Origin: an uncultured Bacteroidales bacterium
Lineage (GTDB): Bacteria > Bacteroidota > Bacteroidia > Bacteroidales > UBA932
Length of the DNA stretch: 34,413 bases
Reading direction: 5' to 3'
Assembly: GCA_934725285.1 (NCBI GenBank)
Contig: CAKVBK010000008.1
Location: 1-34,413 of the forward strand
Positions 16,415 through 24,263 of this stretch are shown here, one piece after another. The notes beneath the pieces are model-generated. The model saw only the letters and a list, made by a program, of their open reading frames with translations, searched no databases and was not told where the DNA came from. Position numbers and translations under genes: made by a program. The stretch's first letter is position 1. Every line of letters begins with the position of its first letter.

Positions 16415-18583
16415 ATGAACAGGAAGACATTGACCATATTTATCGCAGCGGCGGTGGCTCTCATCGGAGGGATCACCCTTGCTGTGATTAAATTATACTC
16501 GGAGGCCACAGACAGCGCCAAAGTTGATGATTCTCGCTTTCTGGAGACGCATCCGCTCATCAAGGCGGTGCCGTCGGACGCCGCTATGGTCTTCTGCACA
16601 AAAAACTTCGGGAGACTTTGTGAATATCTTGGCGATTCCGTGTCTGTTTTCAGTGAGTTGTCCTCAGGGAAATTCAACAGGATCGCTTCACATAGTTACA
16701 ACAGCCTGAGAAAAGCCCAGGCGATCATCTCCGTGCATTACAGCAAGGATCTTCCTCCTCTTATGATCATCGACGCCGGTAAAGCCCTCACCGACTCCAC
16801 CGAGGATTTCCGAAGGCTGATGGCCGACGCCGACTCATCAAGACTCATAACAAGGACCAACGGTCACCTTCTGCTGATATCATCATCAGAGACAATCATA
16901 AACTCGTCGATAAGACATCTTGAGGAAGGACACAGTGTCCTTGAGGCAAAAGGTTTTTCGGAAATAGCGTCATCAACGGCCGGTGATGATGTCATTTTCT
17001 TATCCAACGCCTACACGGACAATATCATCGGAGCGTATTTCGCAAAAAAGCACCGCAAATCCAGAGACTTTTTCAAAGAGTTGTCTGAATGGACAGCCTT
17101 CAGCATAACAAGGCACACTGACGCCGGGGTCTCGATGCGTGGGACCTTGCTTTACTCCAACGAACCGTCATATTATCTCAATATGCTCACGCACGCCGGT
17201 TCCTCAGGAGTCAAAATCGCCGAGGCCGTTCCTTCTAACGTCGATTTCATCATCGACATTCCCATTGGGAATATCACATCCTACATAAAGTCATACAGAA
17301 ACTACCTTGACTCCAGAAGCCGGCTTGACAAGTTCGAGGCGCTTATGGAAACCCAGAAAAAAGAATTTGGACAGAACGCCGAAGAATGGGCAAAGGCGCT
17401 GGACATCAAGGAAGTGTCCGTCATAAACTTACATTTCGGTGACAAACTGCGCGGAATCCTGATGCTGCGCCCAGGAAACAAACAAAAGGCGGACAAGATC
17501 AGCGGAATGAAATGCGCCGGATACGCCTCAGCCATATTCGGCAATATATTCACCGTTGAAGAAGAAAATACGTGCGCCTTGGTAAAGGACTGGATTGTAG
17601 TCGGAGCGGAGGATTGCGTCAAGGAATATTCAAAGGCGGATTTCATCAAGGAGACCCTCGCCGCGCGCTTCGTGACGGAAGGCCTTGACAGGGTTCCGGG
17701 GAAAAACTGTGGAGCTTGGGTGTATCACTCTCTCAGCGAGGATCCCAACCTGCTTGAAACCACATTCAGTCCGATGATGGCTAAAGGCTGCAAAAAGATT
17801 CTCAAGGGGGCGTCATACGTTCCGGTCGTAATCTCCGCGGGGACGGAGGGTGGCAAAGTAAGCCTGGACTTCAATCTGGACAGAATCATGTTCGGCAAAG
17901 GGAGCGTTCCGACCTCTCTGTCCGGAAGAGACACAACAGTGATTGTGCCCGAAGGGCCTTTCAAGGTCTTGAACTGCGCCACAGGCAAGGTCAACACGCT
18001 TTACCAGAACAGTCATCTGTCAATTTGCATGCGGGACGAGAACGGGAAGGATGTCTGGGGTGTGCCGTTCAAGTCGAGAATTTGCGGCTATGTCCAGGAA
18101 GTCGATTACTACAACAACGGGAAGATCCAGTACCTGTTCGCCGCAGGATCCCGGATGTACCTGATTGACAGGCTCGGACGCTTTGTCTCGGGATTTCCTG
18201 CCGAGACAGGCAAGATAATTGCGGCAGGTCCGGCCGTGTACGATTTCACGGGGGCGAAAGGCTATACCGCGATGGTACTGCACAAAGACAACACCGTAGG
18301 CTATTATGACCTGCACGGCAGGCAGGTCCCTTCTTGGAAGGGAATAACAGCCGATGAGACTATAAAAAGCCTTCCTGAGCTTCTGGAAGGTAATGGTAAA
18401 AAATACTGGGTGGTCAGGACTTCGGCCCAGACCTTGGTCTTTCCGTTCTCTGGCGGAGAGGTTCTGGTCAAGGGAGAAGGGAACAAGATGATCCGGCCGG
18501 ACAGTAAGGTTGAGATTACGGACAAAGGGTTCAACGCGGTTTGCTATGACGGAAAGGAGAGAACCTTCAAGTCCGGAAAATAA
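16415..18583 (+). CDS. Membrane-anchored DUF3352-like protein with propeller-like C-terminus
   Basis: A 722-residue protein. The start at the ATG at 16415 gives MNRK followed by a membrane anchor at about 5-27 ('TLTIFIAAAVALIGGITLAV'). The longer open frame to 16280 runs inside the TonB-like gene and is not used. Residues about 38-480 resemble the DUF3352-type region of Bacteroidetes proteins as I recall them ('VPSDAAMVFCTKNFGRLCEY'). The C-terminal 200 residues carry propeller-like repeats ('VDYYNNGKIQYLFAAGSRMY', 'IDRLGRFVSGFPA', 'YYDLHGRQVPSW'). The function is unknown; the large periplasmic part suggests an envelope role. It is 23 bases downstream of the TonB-like gene and 11 bases upstream of the acyl-CoA synthetase. 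Confidence 0.7.
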   Translation: MNRKTLTIFIAAAVALIGGITLAVIKLYSEATDSAKVDDSRFLETHPLIKAVPSDAAMVFCTKNFGRLCEYLGDSVSVFSELSSGKFNRIASHSYNSLRKAQAIISVHYSKDLPPLMIIDAGKALTDSTEDFRRLMADADSSRLITRTNGHLLLISSSETIINSSIRHLEEGHSVLEAKGFSEIASSTAGDDVIFLSNAYTDNIIGAYFAKKHRKSRDFFKELSEWTAFSITRHTDAGVSMRGTLLYSNEPSYYLNMLTHAGSSGVKIAEAVPSNVDFIIDIPIGNITSYIKSYRNYLDSRSRLDKFEALMETQKKEFGQNAEEWAKALDIKEVSVINLHFGDKLRGILMLRPGNKQKADKISGMKCAGYASAIFGNIFTVEEENTCALVKDWIVVGAEDCVKEYSKADFIKETLAARFVTEGLDRVPGKNCGAWVYHSLSEDPNLLETTFSPMMAKGCKKILKGASYVPVVISAGTEGGKVSLDFNLDRIMFGKGSVPTSLSGRDTTVIVPEGPFKVLNCATGKVNTLYQNSHLSICMRDENGKDVWGVPFKSRICGYVQEVDYYNNGKIQYLFAAGSRMYLIDRLGRFVSGFPAETGKIIAAGPAVYDFTGAKGYTAMVLHKDNTVGYYDLHGRQVPSWKGITADETIKSLPELLEGNGKKYWVVRTSAQTLVFPFSGGEVLVKGEGNKMIRPDSKVEITDKGFNAVCYDGKERTFKSGK

Positions 18584-18594
18584 AAACGAACATC

Positions 18595-20265
18595 ATGAAC
18601 GAATTCAAATTCGAATCAGTGAACAAGCTTCTGGAGGACAGCTTCAGAAAGAATTGGGACAGGTTGGCGCTATCCAACTATCAAGGAGTCAGCCTATGCT
18701 ACAGGGATGTGGCGAGACGCATAGAGAAACTTCACATCGCTTTCGAGAAATGCTTCCTGCACAAAGGTGACAAGGTGGCCATCTGCGCGCGAAACCAAGT
18801 GAACTGGGCAGTCAGCTTTCTGGCCACAATGACCTACGGAGCCGTTCCTGTACCGATCCTTCACGAATTCAAGCCCGGGAATATTCATTATCTCGTGAAT
18901 CACTCCGAGGCAAAGGTTCTCTTCGTTGACGATGTGGTCTGGGAAGGTTTGAGCGCCGATGAGATGCCTGGGCTGTTCGCTGTGGTACGCATCAACACGT
19001 TCCAGCTCCTATATTCAAAGGTACCTCGCATCACCGAGGCCAGGGAGCACATGAATGAATATTTCGGCAAACGCCACCCGAACAGTTTCGAGCCGGAAGA
19101 CCTCAATTATTACAAGGACTCCCCTAACGAGCTGGCTTTGATCAACTACACCTCTGGAAGTTCCGGCTTCTCGAAGGGAGTGATGATTCCTTACAGGGCG
19201 ATATGTTCGAACATCCAGTTCGCCAAGCACGTCCTCAGCGAGCTTGACAACCACACCAACGTGGTCGCCATGCTACCTTCCGCCCACATGTACGGCATGA
19301 TGTTCGAATTCCTCTTCGAGATGTGCATAGGCGCGCACGTACATTTCCTGACCAGGGTTCCAAGCCCGAAAATCATAATGCAGGCACTCGCCGAGGTCAA
19401 GCCGAACATCATCATCGCAGTGCCGCTGATCATCGAGAAAGTCTACAAATCCAAGATCCAGAAGCTTGTTGAGAAAGGGACGATCAAGACCTTGCTGAAG
19501 GTTCCTGTCATCGACAAGATGATCCAGAAGAAAATCTGCGGAGAGCTCGTGAGCGCTTTCGGTGGCAACTTTATAGAGGTCATCATGGGAGGTGCGGCAT
19601 TCAACAAAGAGATCGAGAAGTTCTTCTGGGACATCGCGTTCCCTTACACTGTAGGCTACGGAATGACAGAGTGCGCCCCTATCATCACCTACGCCCACTA
19701 CAACGACAAGAGGCTCTACTCATGCGGCAAGGCCGCGCTGAACATGGAGATCAGGATCGACTCTTCCGACCCTGAAAACATTGAAGGAGAGATTCAGGTT
19801 CACGGACCGAACACAGCATTGGGCTATTTCAAGAACGAGGAGGCAACAAAGGACCTCTTCACCGAGGACGGTTGGCTCAGGACCGGAGACATGGGTGTCA
19901 TCGACAAGGAAGGCTTCCTTTACATCAGAGGACGTTCCAAGTGCATGATTCTCGGACCTAACGGCCAGAACATCTATCCGGAGGAGCTTGAGTCCGTGAT
20001 CAATTCATTCGCCTACGTCGTGGACTCTCTCGTCATCGAGGACAATGGAGGTCTGACTGCCCTCGTCTACCCGGACTACCATCAGGCCGAACTGGACGGA
20101 ATGAACCGCGAGGATCTTGAGAAGACTCTTAAAGGGCAACTCCCGGAGATGAACAAGGAGATCCCTAACTATGCTCAGATCAAAAAGATAGAGTTTATGC
20201 CTGAGGATTTCGAAAGGACTCCTAAGCGCAGCATCAAGAGATACCTCTACCAGAGAAACAAATAA
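18595..20265 (+). CDS. AMP-forming acyl-CoA synthetase / acyl-ACP ligase family
   Basis: A 556-residue ANL-superfamily adenylating enzyme. The ATP-binding loop is 'YTSGSSGFSKGVMIPYRAI' at about 185-203. 'GYGMTECAPIITY' is the adenine-binding motif, and 'DGWLRTGDMGVIDKEGFLYI' followed by 'RGRSKCMILGPNGQNIYPEE' holds the hinge and the A8 region. It probably activates long-chain fatty acids to acyl-CoA; acyl chain length cannot be read. The start, 11 bases after the previous gene, gives MNEFKFESVNKLLED, a normal N-terminus. Its TAA shares a base with the ATG of the dCMP deaminase gene. Confidence 0.9.
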   Translation: MNEFKFESVNKLLEDSFRKNWDRLALSNYQGVSLCYRDVARRIEKLHIAFEKCFLHKGDKVAICARNQVNWAVSFLATMTYGAVPVPILHEFKPGNIHYLVNHSEAKVLFVDDVVWEGLSADEMPGLFAVVRINTFQLLYSKVPRITEAREHMNEYFGKRHPNSFEPEDLNYYKDSPNELALINYTSGSSGFSKGVMIPYRAICSNIQFAKHVLSELDNHTNVVAMLPSAHMYGMMFEFLFEMCIGAHVHFLTRVPSPKIIMQALAEVKPNIIIAVPLIIEKVYKSKIQKLVEKGTIKTLLKVPVIDKMIQKKICGELVSAFGGNFIEVIMGGAAFNKEIEKFFWDIAFPYTVGYGMTECAPIITYAHYNDKRLYSCGKAALNMEIRIDSSDPENIEGEIQVHGPNTALGYFKNEEATKDLFTEDGWLRTGDMGVIDKEGFLYIRGRSKCMILGPNGQNIYPEELESVINSFAYVVDSLVIEDNGGLTALVYPDYHQAELDGMNREDLEKTLKGQLPEMNKEIPNYAQIKKIEFMPEDFERTPKRSIKRYLYQRNK

Positions 20266-20669
20266 TGGAAAAATTCGATCAGCGATACCTTGAGATGGCC
20301 GAGATCTGGGCCAAGAATTCCTACTGCAAGAGACGGCAGGTGGGAGCGATTCTGGTAAAGGACAGGATGATCATCTCTGACGGCTACAACGGGACCCCTT
20401 CCGGTTTCGAGAATGTCTGCGAGGACGAGAACGGAGCCACAAAGCCGTACGTCCTCCATGCGGAAGCCAACGCCATCACCAAGGTGGCCAAGTCAGGTAA
20501 CAGCAGCCTTGGAGCGACTCTCTTCGTGACAGCCTCGCCCTGCATCGAATGTTCGAAACTGATCATCCAGGCCGGCATCAAAAGAGTCGTCTACAAGGAT
20601 GAGTACCGTCTCACTGACGGGGTGGACCTGCTCCGCAAGGCAGGAATAGAAGTCGAAAAAATAGATTAG
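20265..20669 (+). CDS. dCMP deaminase
   Basis: A 134-residue zinc-dependent deaminase that converts dCMP to dUMP to feed thymidylate synthesis. Zinc ligands and the catalytic glutamate are clear: HAE at residues 65-67 ('VLHAEANAI') and PCIEC with Cys93 and Cys96. The N-terminal 'CKRRQVGAILVKDRMIISDG' and 'YNGTPSGFENVCE' match the ComEB/dCMP-deaminase family rather than guanine or tRNA deaminases. The start codon overlaps the previous stop by one base (TAATG), and the S41 protease gene starts one base after its own stop, so all three are coupled. Confidence 0.92.
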   Translation: MEKFDQRYLEMAEIWAKNSYCKRRQVGAILVKDRMIISDGYNGTPSGFENVCEDENGATKPYVLHAEANAITKVAKSGNSSLGATLFVTASPCIECSKLIIQAGIKRVVYKDEYRLTDGVDLLRKAGIEVEKID

Positions 20670-20670
20670 G

Positions 20671-22272
20671 ATGAAACGAATATCTTCCGTCTGGATCGCT
20701 GTTCTGGGAATAGCCGTGGGGGCGCTCGCCGTGCTGTCCTACAATGCCTACACCCAGAAAAAGGCGATGCTTCGCGTACAGTATCAGGATTGGCGAAAAC
20801 TGAACCTTATCCTTGACCAGATTGACAGGAACTACGTCGACACGATAGATGTGGAAAAAGTCACCGATGCGGCGATCACGGCAGCGTTGGCTGAGCTTGA
20901 TCCGCATTCTGTCTACATGCCGCCGGTGGAACTGACCGAAGCTGAAACCGATCTGGCCGGCAATTTTGACGGCATCGGAATCCAGTTCAACGTCCCGAAC
21001 GACACCGCGATCGTGCTTGAGGTCATTCCTGGGGGGCCTTCCGAAAAAGTCGGGCTGCAGCAAGGAGACCGAATCCTCAAGGTCGGGGACAAGGACATCG
21101 CCGGGGTCAAATTTCCACAGGACAGCATGGTACGCAGGATGAAAGGCCCGGCGGGGACGAAGGTCACTGTTACTGTCGGAAGAGGGAACGAGGTGATTCC
21201 GTTTGAGATCACCAGAGGTAAGATTCCTATGCATTGCGTGGACGCGTCCTTTATGATCAACGACACGACCGGCTACATCAAGCTCTCCAAGTTCTCCAGA
21301 ACGACATTTTCCGAGTTCTCCCAAGCCAGCGCGGGGCTGCTCGAAAATGGTATGAGGAAATTGATTTTCGACCTGCGCGACAACACCGGAGGATATTTCG
21401 ATCAGGCGCTGCTGCTCAGCGACATGTTCCTCAAGAAAGGTGACGAGATCGTCTATATGCAGGGACTGCACCGCAAGAAGGACGACTACAAGGCCGACGG
21501 CAAGGGCATCCTTCAGGACATTGGCCTGACAGTGCTGATCAACGAGTCCACGGCCTCCTCAAGCGAGATTTTCGCCGGAGCCATGCAGGACAACGACAGA
21601 GGCGTCATCATGGGGCGCCGCTCATTCGGCAAGGGACTTGTGCAGGAACCGGTCTATTTCAGTGATGGTTCAGGAGTGCGTCTCACGGTGGCGAGGTTCT
21701 ACACGCCATCGGGACGGTGCATTCAGAAGCCATATTCAGAAGACTACCAGTACGACATCTACAAGCGCTACGCCGACGGTGAGATGTACGATGCGGACAG
21801 CATCAAGGTGGATTCCACAGCGGCCTACAAGACAGTCGCCGGCAGGACGGTCTATGGTGGCGGCGGCATCATCCCAGACGTGTTCGTGCCTGTGGACACC
21901 ACAAGAGCCACCAAATTCTTCATCGCATGCAACAAGAAAGCGACGCAGATGAGATTCGCCTCGGCTATGTTCGACAAGTACAAGGGCCGCCTCTCGGAAA
22001 TTGACAGTGACACCGAACTCGGCAGATTCCTGGACAATCTGAACCTTCCTGCCGCTTTCCGTGAATATGCCTCCGCCAAGGACGGCATCACCTGCACGCA
22101 AAAAGAATGGGAAGAGACTTCTGAATATCTCCTCCCACAACTCCGTGCCCTTGTCGGGCGGTATTCCAAACTCGGTGAGAACGCCTTCTACAAGATGTAC
22201 CTCAACGTGGATCCTACGCTGAAAAAGGCTATTGAATCGGACTCACGTAATCTTTTACATCCTGCCCGCTGA
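20671..22272 (+). CDS. C-terminal processing peptidase (S41, CtpA family)
   Basis: A 533-residue envelope protease with an N-terminal signal/anchor (about 5-25). A PDZ domain at about 95-175 contains 'GIGIQFNVPNDTAIVLEVIP' and 'GDRILKVGDKDIAG'. The S41 catalytic domain follows. The Ser-Lys dyad is inferred as Ser296 (in ESTASSSE) and Lys321 (in FGKGLVQ), which have the 25-residue spacing of Tsp-type enzymes. A C-terminal region of about 170 residues ends in DSRNLLHPAR. It trims or degrades periplasmic proteins. The last 44 bases overlap the 3' end of the opposite-strand regulator gene. Confidence 0.92.
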   Translation: MKRISSVWIAVLGIAVGALAVLSYNAYTQKKAMLRVQYQDWRKLNLILDQIDRNYVDTIDVEKVTDAAITAALAELDPHSVYMPPVELTEAETDLAGNFDGIGIQFNVPNDTAIVLEVIPGGPSEKVGLQQGDRILKVGDKDIAGVKFPQDSMVRRMKGPAGTKVTVTVGRGNEVIPFEITRGKIPMHCVDASFMINDTTGYIKLSKFSRTTFSEFSQASAGLLENGMRKLIFDLRDNTGGYFDQALLLSDMFLKKGDEIVYMQGLHRKKDDYKADGKGILQDIGLTVLINESTASSSEIFAGAMQDNDRGVIMGRRSFGKGLVQEPVYFSDGSGVRLTVARFYTPSGRCIQKPYSEDYQYDIYKRYADGEMYDADSIKVDSTAAYKTVAGRTVYGGGGIIPDVFVPVDTTRATKFFIACNKKATQMRFASAMFDKYKGRLSEIDSDTELGRFLDNLNLPAAFREYASAKDGITCTQKEWEETSEYLLPQLRALVGRYSKLGENAFYKMYLNVDPTLKKAIESDSRNLLHPAR

Positions 22273-23386
22273 CAGGATTGCCTCCAAGAATCATCAGACG
22301 CTCGACGACATTGCGTAGTTCTCTGATGTTTCCAGTCCAAGATTTCTCCTGAAGCAGTTTGATCGCTTCGGGAGAAAATGTTTTTATAGGCATGCCGGAT
22401 TCCGTGCTGATCTGGTTGACAAAATATTCAGCCAGAAGAGGAATGTCCGACTTTCTCTCATCCAAAGAAGGCACCTTGATCACGATCACGCTTAGACGGT
22501 GGTAAAGGTCTTCCCTGAAATTGCCTTTGGCGATCTCATCCTGAAGGTTTTTGTTGGTGGCCGCCACAACCCTCACGTCCACGACGATGTCCTTGTCACT
22601 GCCGACCCTTGAGAGTTTCTTTTCCTGAAGGACACGGAGCACCTTCGCCTGCGCGGCAAGGCTCATGTCACCGATCTCGTCCAGGAAGAGGGTTCCGCCG
22701 TCAGCCTGCTCGAACTTGCCTTTGTGCTGTTTGATGGCCGAGGTGAACGCCCCTTTCTCGTGGCCGAACAACTCGCTTTCAATCAGTTCCGAAGGGATGG
22801 CGGCGCAGTTCACCTCAATGTAAGGCATCGCGCTGCGGGCGCTCTGCTCATGAAGGCTCCTGGCCACAAGTTCCTTGCCGGATCCATTAGGACCAACGAT
22901 CAGCACACGGGCATCCGTCGGGGCCACCTTCGAGATGATGTCGCGCACGTGCTGGATCGGCTCCGACTCCCCTATCATCCGTTGCCCGTAAACTTTCTTT
23001 TTAAGACTCTTGTTCTCGGAAATGATGGTTGCCTTCTCGGAGGCGTTCTTGATGGTGATAAGGATCCTGTTAAGATCCAACGGCTTCTGGATGAAATCAA
23101 AAGCACCTTTCTTGATGCACTCCACAGCCGTCTCGATGTCTCCGTGGCCGGAAATCATCACTATCGCCGAATCAATGCCCTCGGCCACCATTTTTTCCAG
23201 AACCTCGGTACCGTCCATTCCCGGCATCTTGATGTCGCAGAAAATCACATTGTACCTTTCCTTATCGACCATCGCCAATGCCGTGGTTCCATCCTCGGCG
23301 ACATCGACATCATATCCTTCGTCACTCAAAATCTCTTTCAGAGAGTTCCTGATGGCCCTCTCGTCATCAACAATCAATATCTTCAT
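22229..23386 (-). CDS. NtrC-family response regulator without a DNA-binding domain
   Basis: A 385-residue protein. The receiver domain (1-120) has the acidic pair Asp7/Asp8, phospho-acceptor Asp51 (CDIKMP) and Lys101 (QKP). The AAA+ domain (about 137-370) has Walker A GPNGSGKE (165-172), Walker B TLFLDE (232-237) and FREDLYHRL. The sigma-54-contacting loop reads GAFTSA (212-217) instead of GAFTGA. The protein ends ten residues after 'NPVSGQDV', so the usual C-terminal Fis-type helix-turn-helix is absent. I recall Bacteroidetes homologues of about the same length, so this is probably the natural form. No histidine kinase gene is adjacent. The 3' end overlaps the S41 protease gene by 44 bases. 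Confidence 0.9.
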   Translation of the reverse strand: MKILIVDDERAIRNSLKEILSDEGYDVDVAEDGTTALAMVDKERYNVIFCDIKMPGMDGTEVLEKMVAEGIDSAIVMISGHGDIETAVECIKKGAFDFIQKPLDLNRILITIKNASEKATIISENKSLKKKVYGQRMIGESEPIQHVRDIISKVAPTDARVLIVGPNGSGKELVARSLHEQSARSAMPYIEVNCAAIPSELIESELFGHEKGAFTSAIKQHKGKFEQADGGTLFLDEIGDMSLAAQAKVLRVLQEKKLSRVGSDKDIVVDVRVVAATNKNLQDEIAKGNFREDLYHRLSVIVIKVPSLDERKSDIPLLAEYFVNQISTESGMPIKTFSPEAIKLLQEKSWTGNIRELRNVVERLMILGGNPVSGQDVKDYVSPIQ

Positions 23387-23560
23387 AGAAATACGTCTTA
23401 ATCCTTATTCATCATGCGGACATTTTCTCTTCGTAAAATCATTCCGGTTCCAGAAGAATTCCCTGCCACAATCCATAGATCGCACAAGGCAATCCGCAAT
23501 ACAAATATCGGACAAATTTCTTTCTTTGGGAAATGAAAAGGAATTTTACATAAAATTTGA

Positions 23561-23568
23561 TAATTTTG
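23561..23568 (+). promoter_or_regulatory. -7 box (TAATTTTG) abutting the cmk start
   Basis: A TAnnTTTG match ending four bases before the cmk ATG at 23573. The expected start of transcription coincides with the start codon, predicting a leaderless mRNA. No -33 TTTG at standard spacing. Confidence 0.5.
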
Positions 23569-23572
23569 CCGT

Positions 23573-24259
23573 ATGAAACTACCTGACATCATCATAGCCA
23601 TCGACGGCTATTCATCGACAGGCAAGAGCACGCTTGCCAAACTGATAGCGGAACATTACGGATTCCTTTACCTTGACTCCGGAGCACTTTACCGTGGGGT
23701 GACCCTGTTCGCCATAGAGAAAGGGCTCATCAGGGAAGACGGAGCCATAGACGAGGCAGGCCTCAAGACGGCGCTACCGGAACTGGCTCTCGATTTCAGG
23801 GCCGAAGGCACGTTCATCGGAGACAGATGCATAGAGAAGGAGATCCGCACGCTGGAGGTTTCCGGCCATGTCAGCCCGATCTCGGCGATTCCGTTTGTCA
23901 GGGAATATGTTGACGAGCGTCTCCATGCTTTCGGACGGCGGAAAAGAATCGTGATGGACGGACGGGACATCGGCACGACGGTCTTCCCGGACGCGGAGGT
24001 GAAGATATTCATGACCGCCAGCGATGAAGTCAGGGCCGGGAGGCGTTTCGACGAGATGAAAGCCAAAGGGCTGGACCCGAAACTGGAGGACGTGCTGAAG
24101 AACCTTCAGGAAAGGGACTACATCGACTCGCACAGGGAGGTGTCACCCCTCTCCAGGGCCACGGACGCTTTCGTGCTGGACAACTCGGACATGAACCTGC
24201 ACGAGGAGCTTGTCTGGTTCCAAGGGTTGGTGCAAGGACGTTTCGGAATCCTTGAATAG
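23573..24259 (+). CDS. cmk: Cytidylate kinase
   Basis: A 228-residue CMP/dCMP kinase. P-loop 'IDGYSSTGKSTLAK' at about 9-22; 'YLDSGALYRGVTLFA' is the NMP-binding segment; 'MDGRDIGTTVFPDAEVKIFM' at about 125-144 and 'LQERDYIDSHREVSPL' match the CMP-specific insert and the lid. Length is normal. IspH starts four bases after its stop, a pairing I recall from other Bacteroidetes. It is divergent from the response regulator gene across 186 bases. Confidence 0.95.
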   Translation: MKLPDIIIAIDGYSSTGKSTLAKLIAEHYGFLYLDSGALYRGVTLFAIEKGLIREDGAIDEAGLKTALPELALDFRAEGTFIGDRCIEKEIRTLEVSGHVSPISAIPFVREYVDERLHAFGRRKRIVMDGRDIGTTVFPDAEVKIFMTASDEVRAGRRFDEMKAKGLDPKLEDVLKNLQERDYIDSHREVSPLSRATDAFVLDNSDMNLHEELVWFQGLVQGRFGILE

Positions 24260-24263
24260 AGCC

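Noticed and set aside
18167..18182. TTGACAGGCTCGG resembling the palindromic element loop
   Set aside because: Lacks the TCGACA core and has no complementary arms; it is ordinary coding sequence.
20611..21471. A 286-codon minus-strand open frame opposite the S41 protease gene
   Set aside because: His/Asp/Arg-rich shadow of a real gene; no promoter box or family motif.
22229..22260. Frameshift explaining the missing HTH of the response regulator
   Set aside because: The downstream bases on the minus strand are the conserved coding end of the S41 protease; no helix-turn-helix is visible in other frames.
22724..23401. A 225-codon plus-strand open frame opposite the response regulator
   Set aside because: Antisense of the conserved receiver and AAA+ domains; no independent support.
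24210..24263. Upstream extension of ispH
   Set aside because: Overlaps the end of cmk; the ATG at 24264 gives the normal IspH N-terminus.
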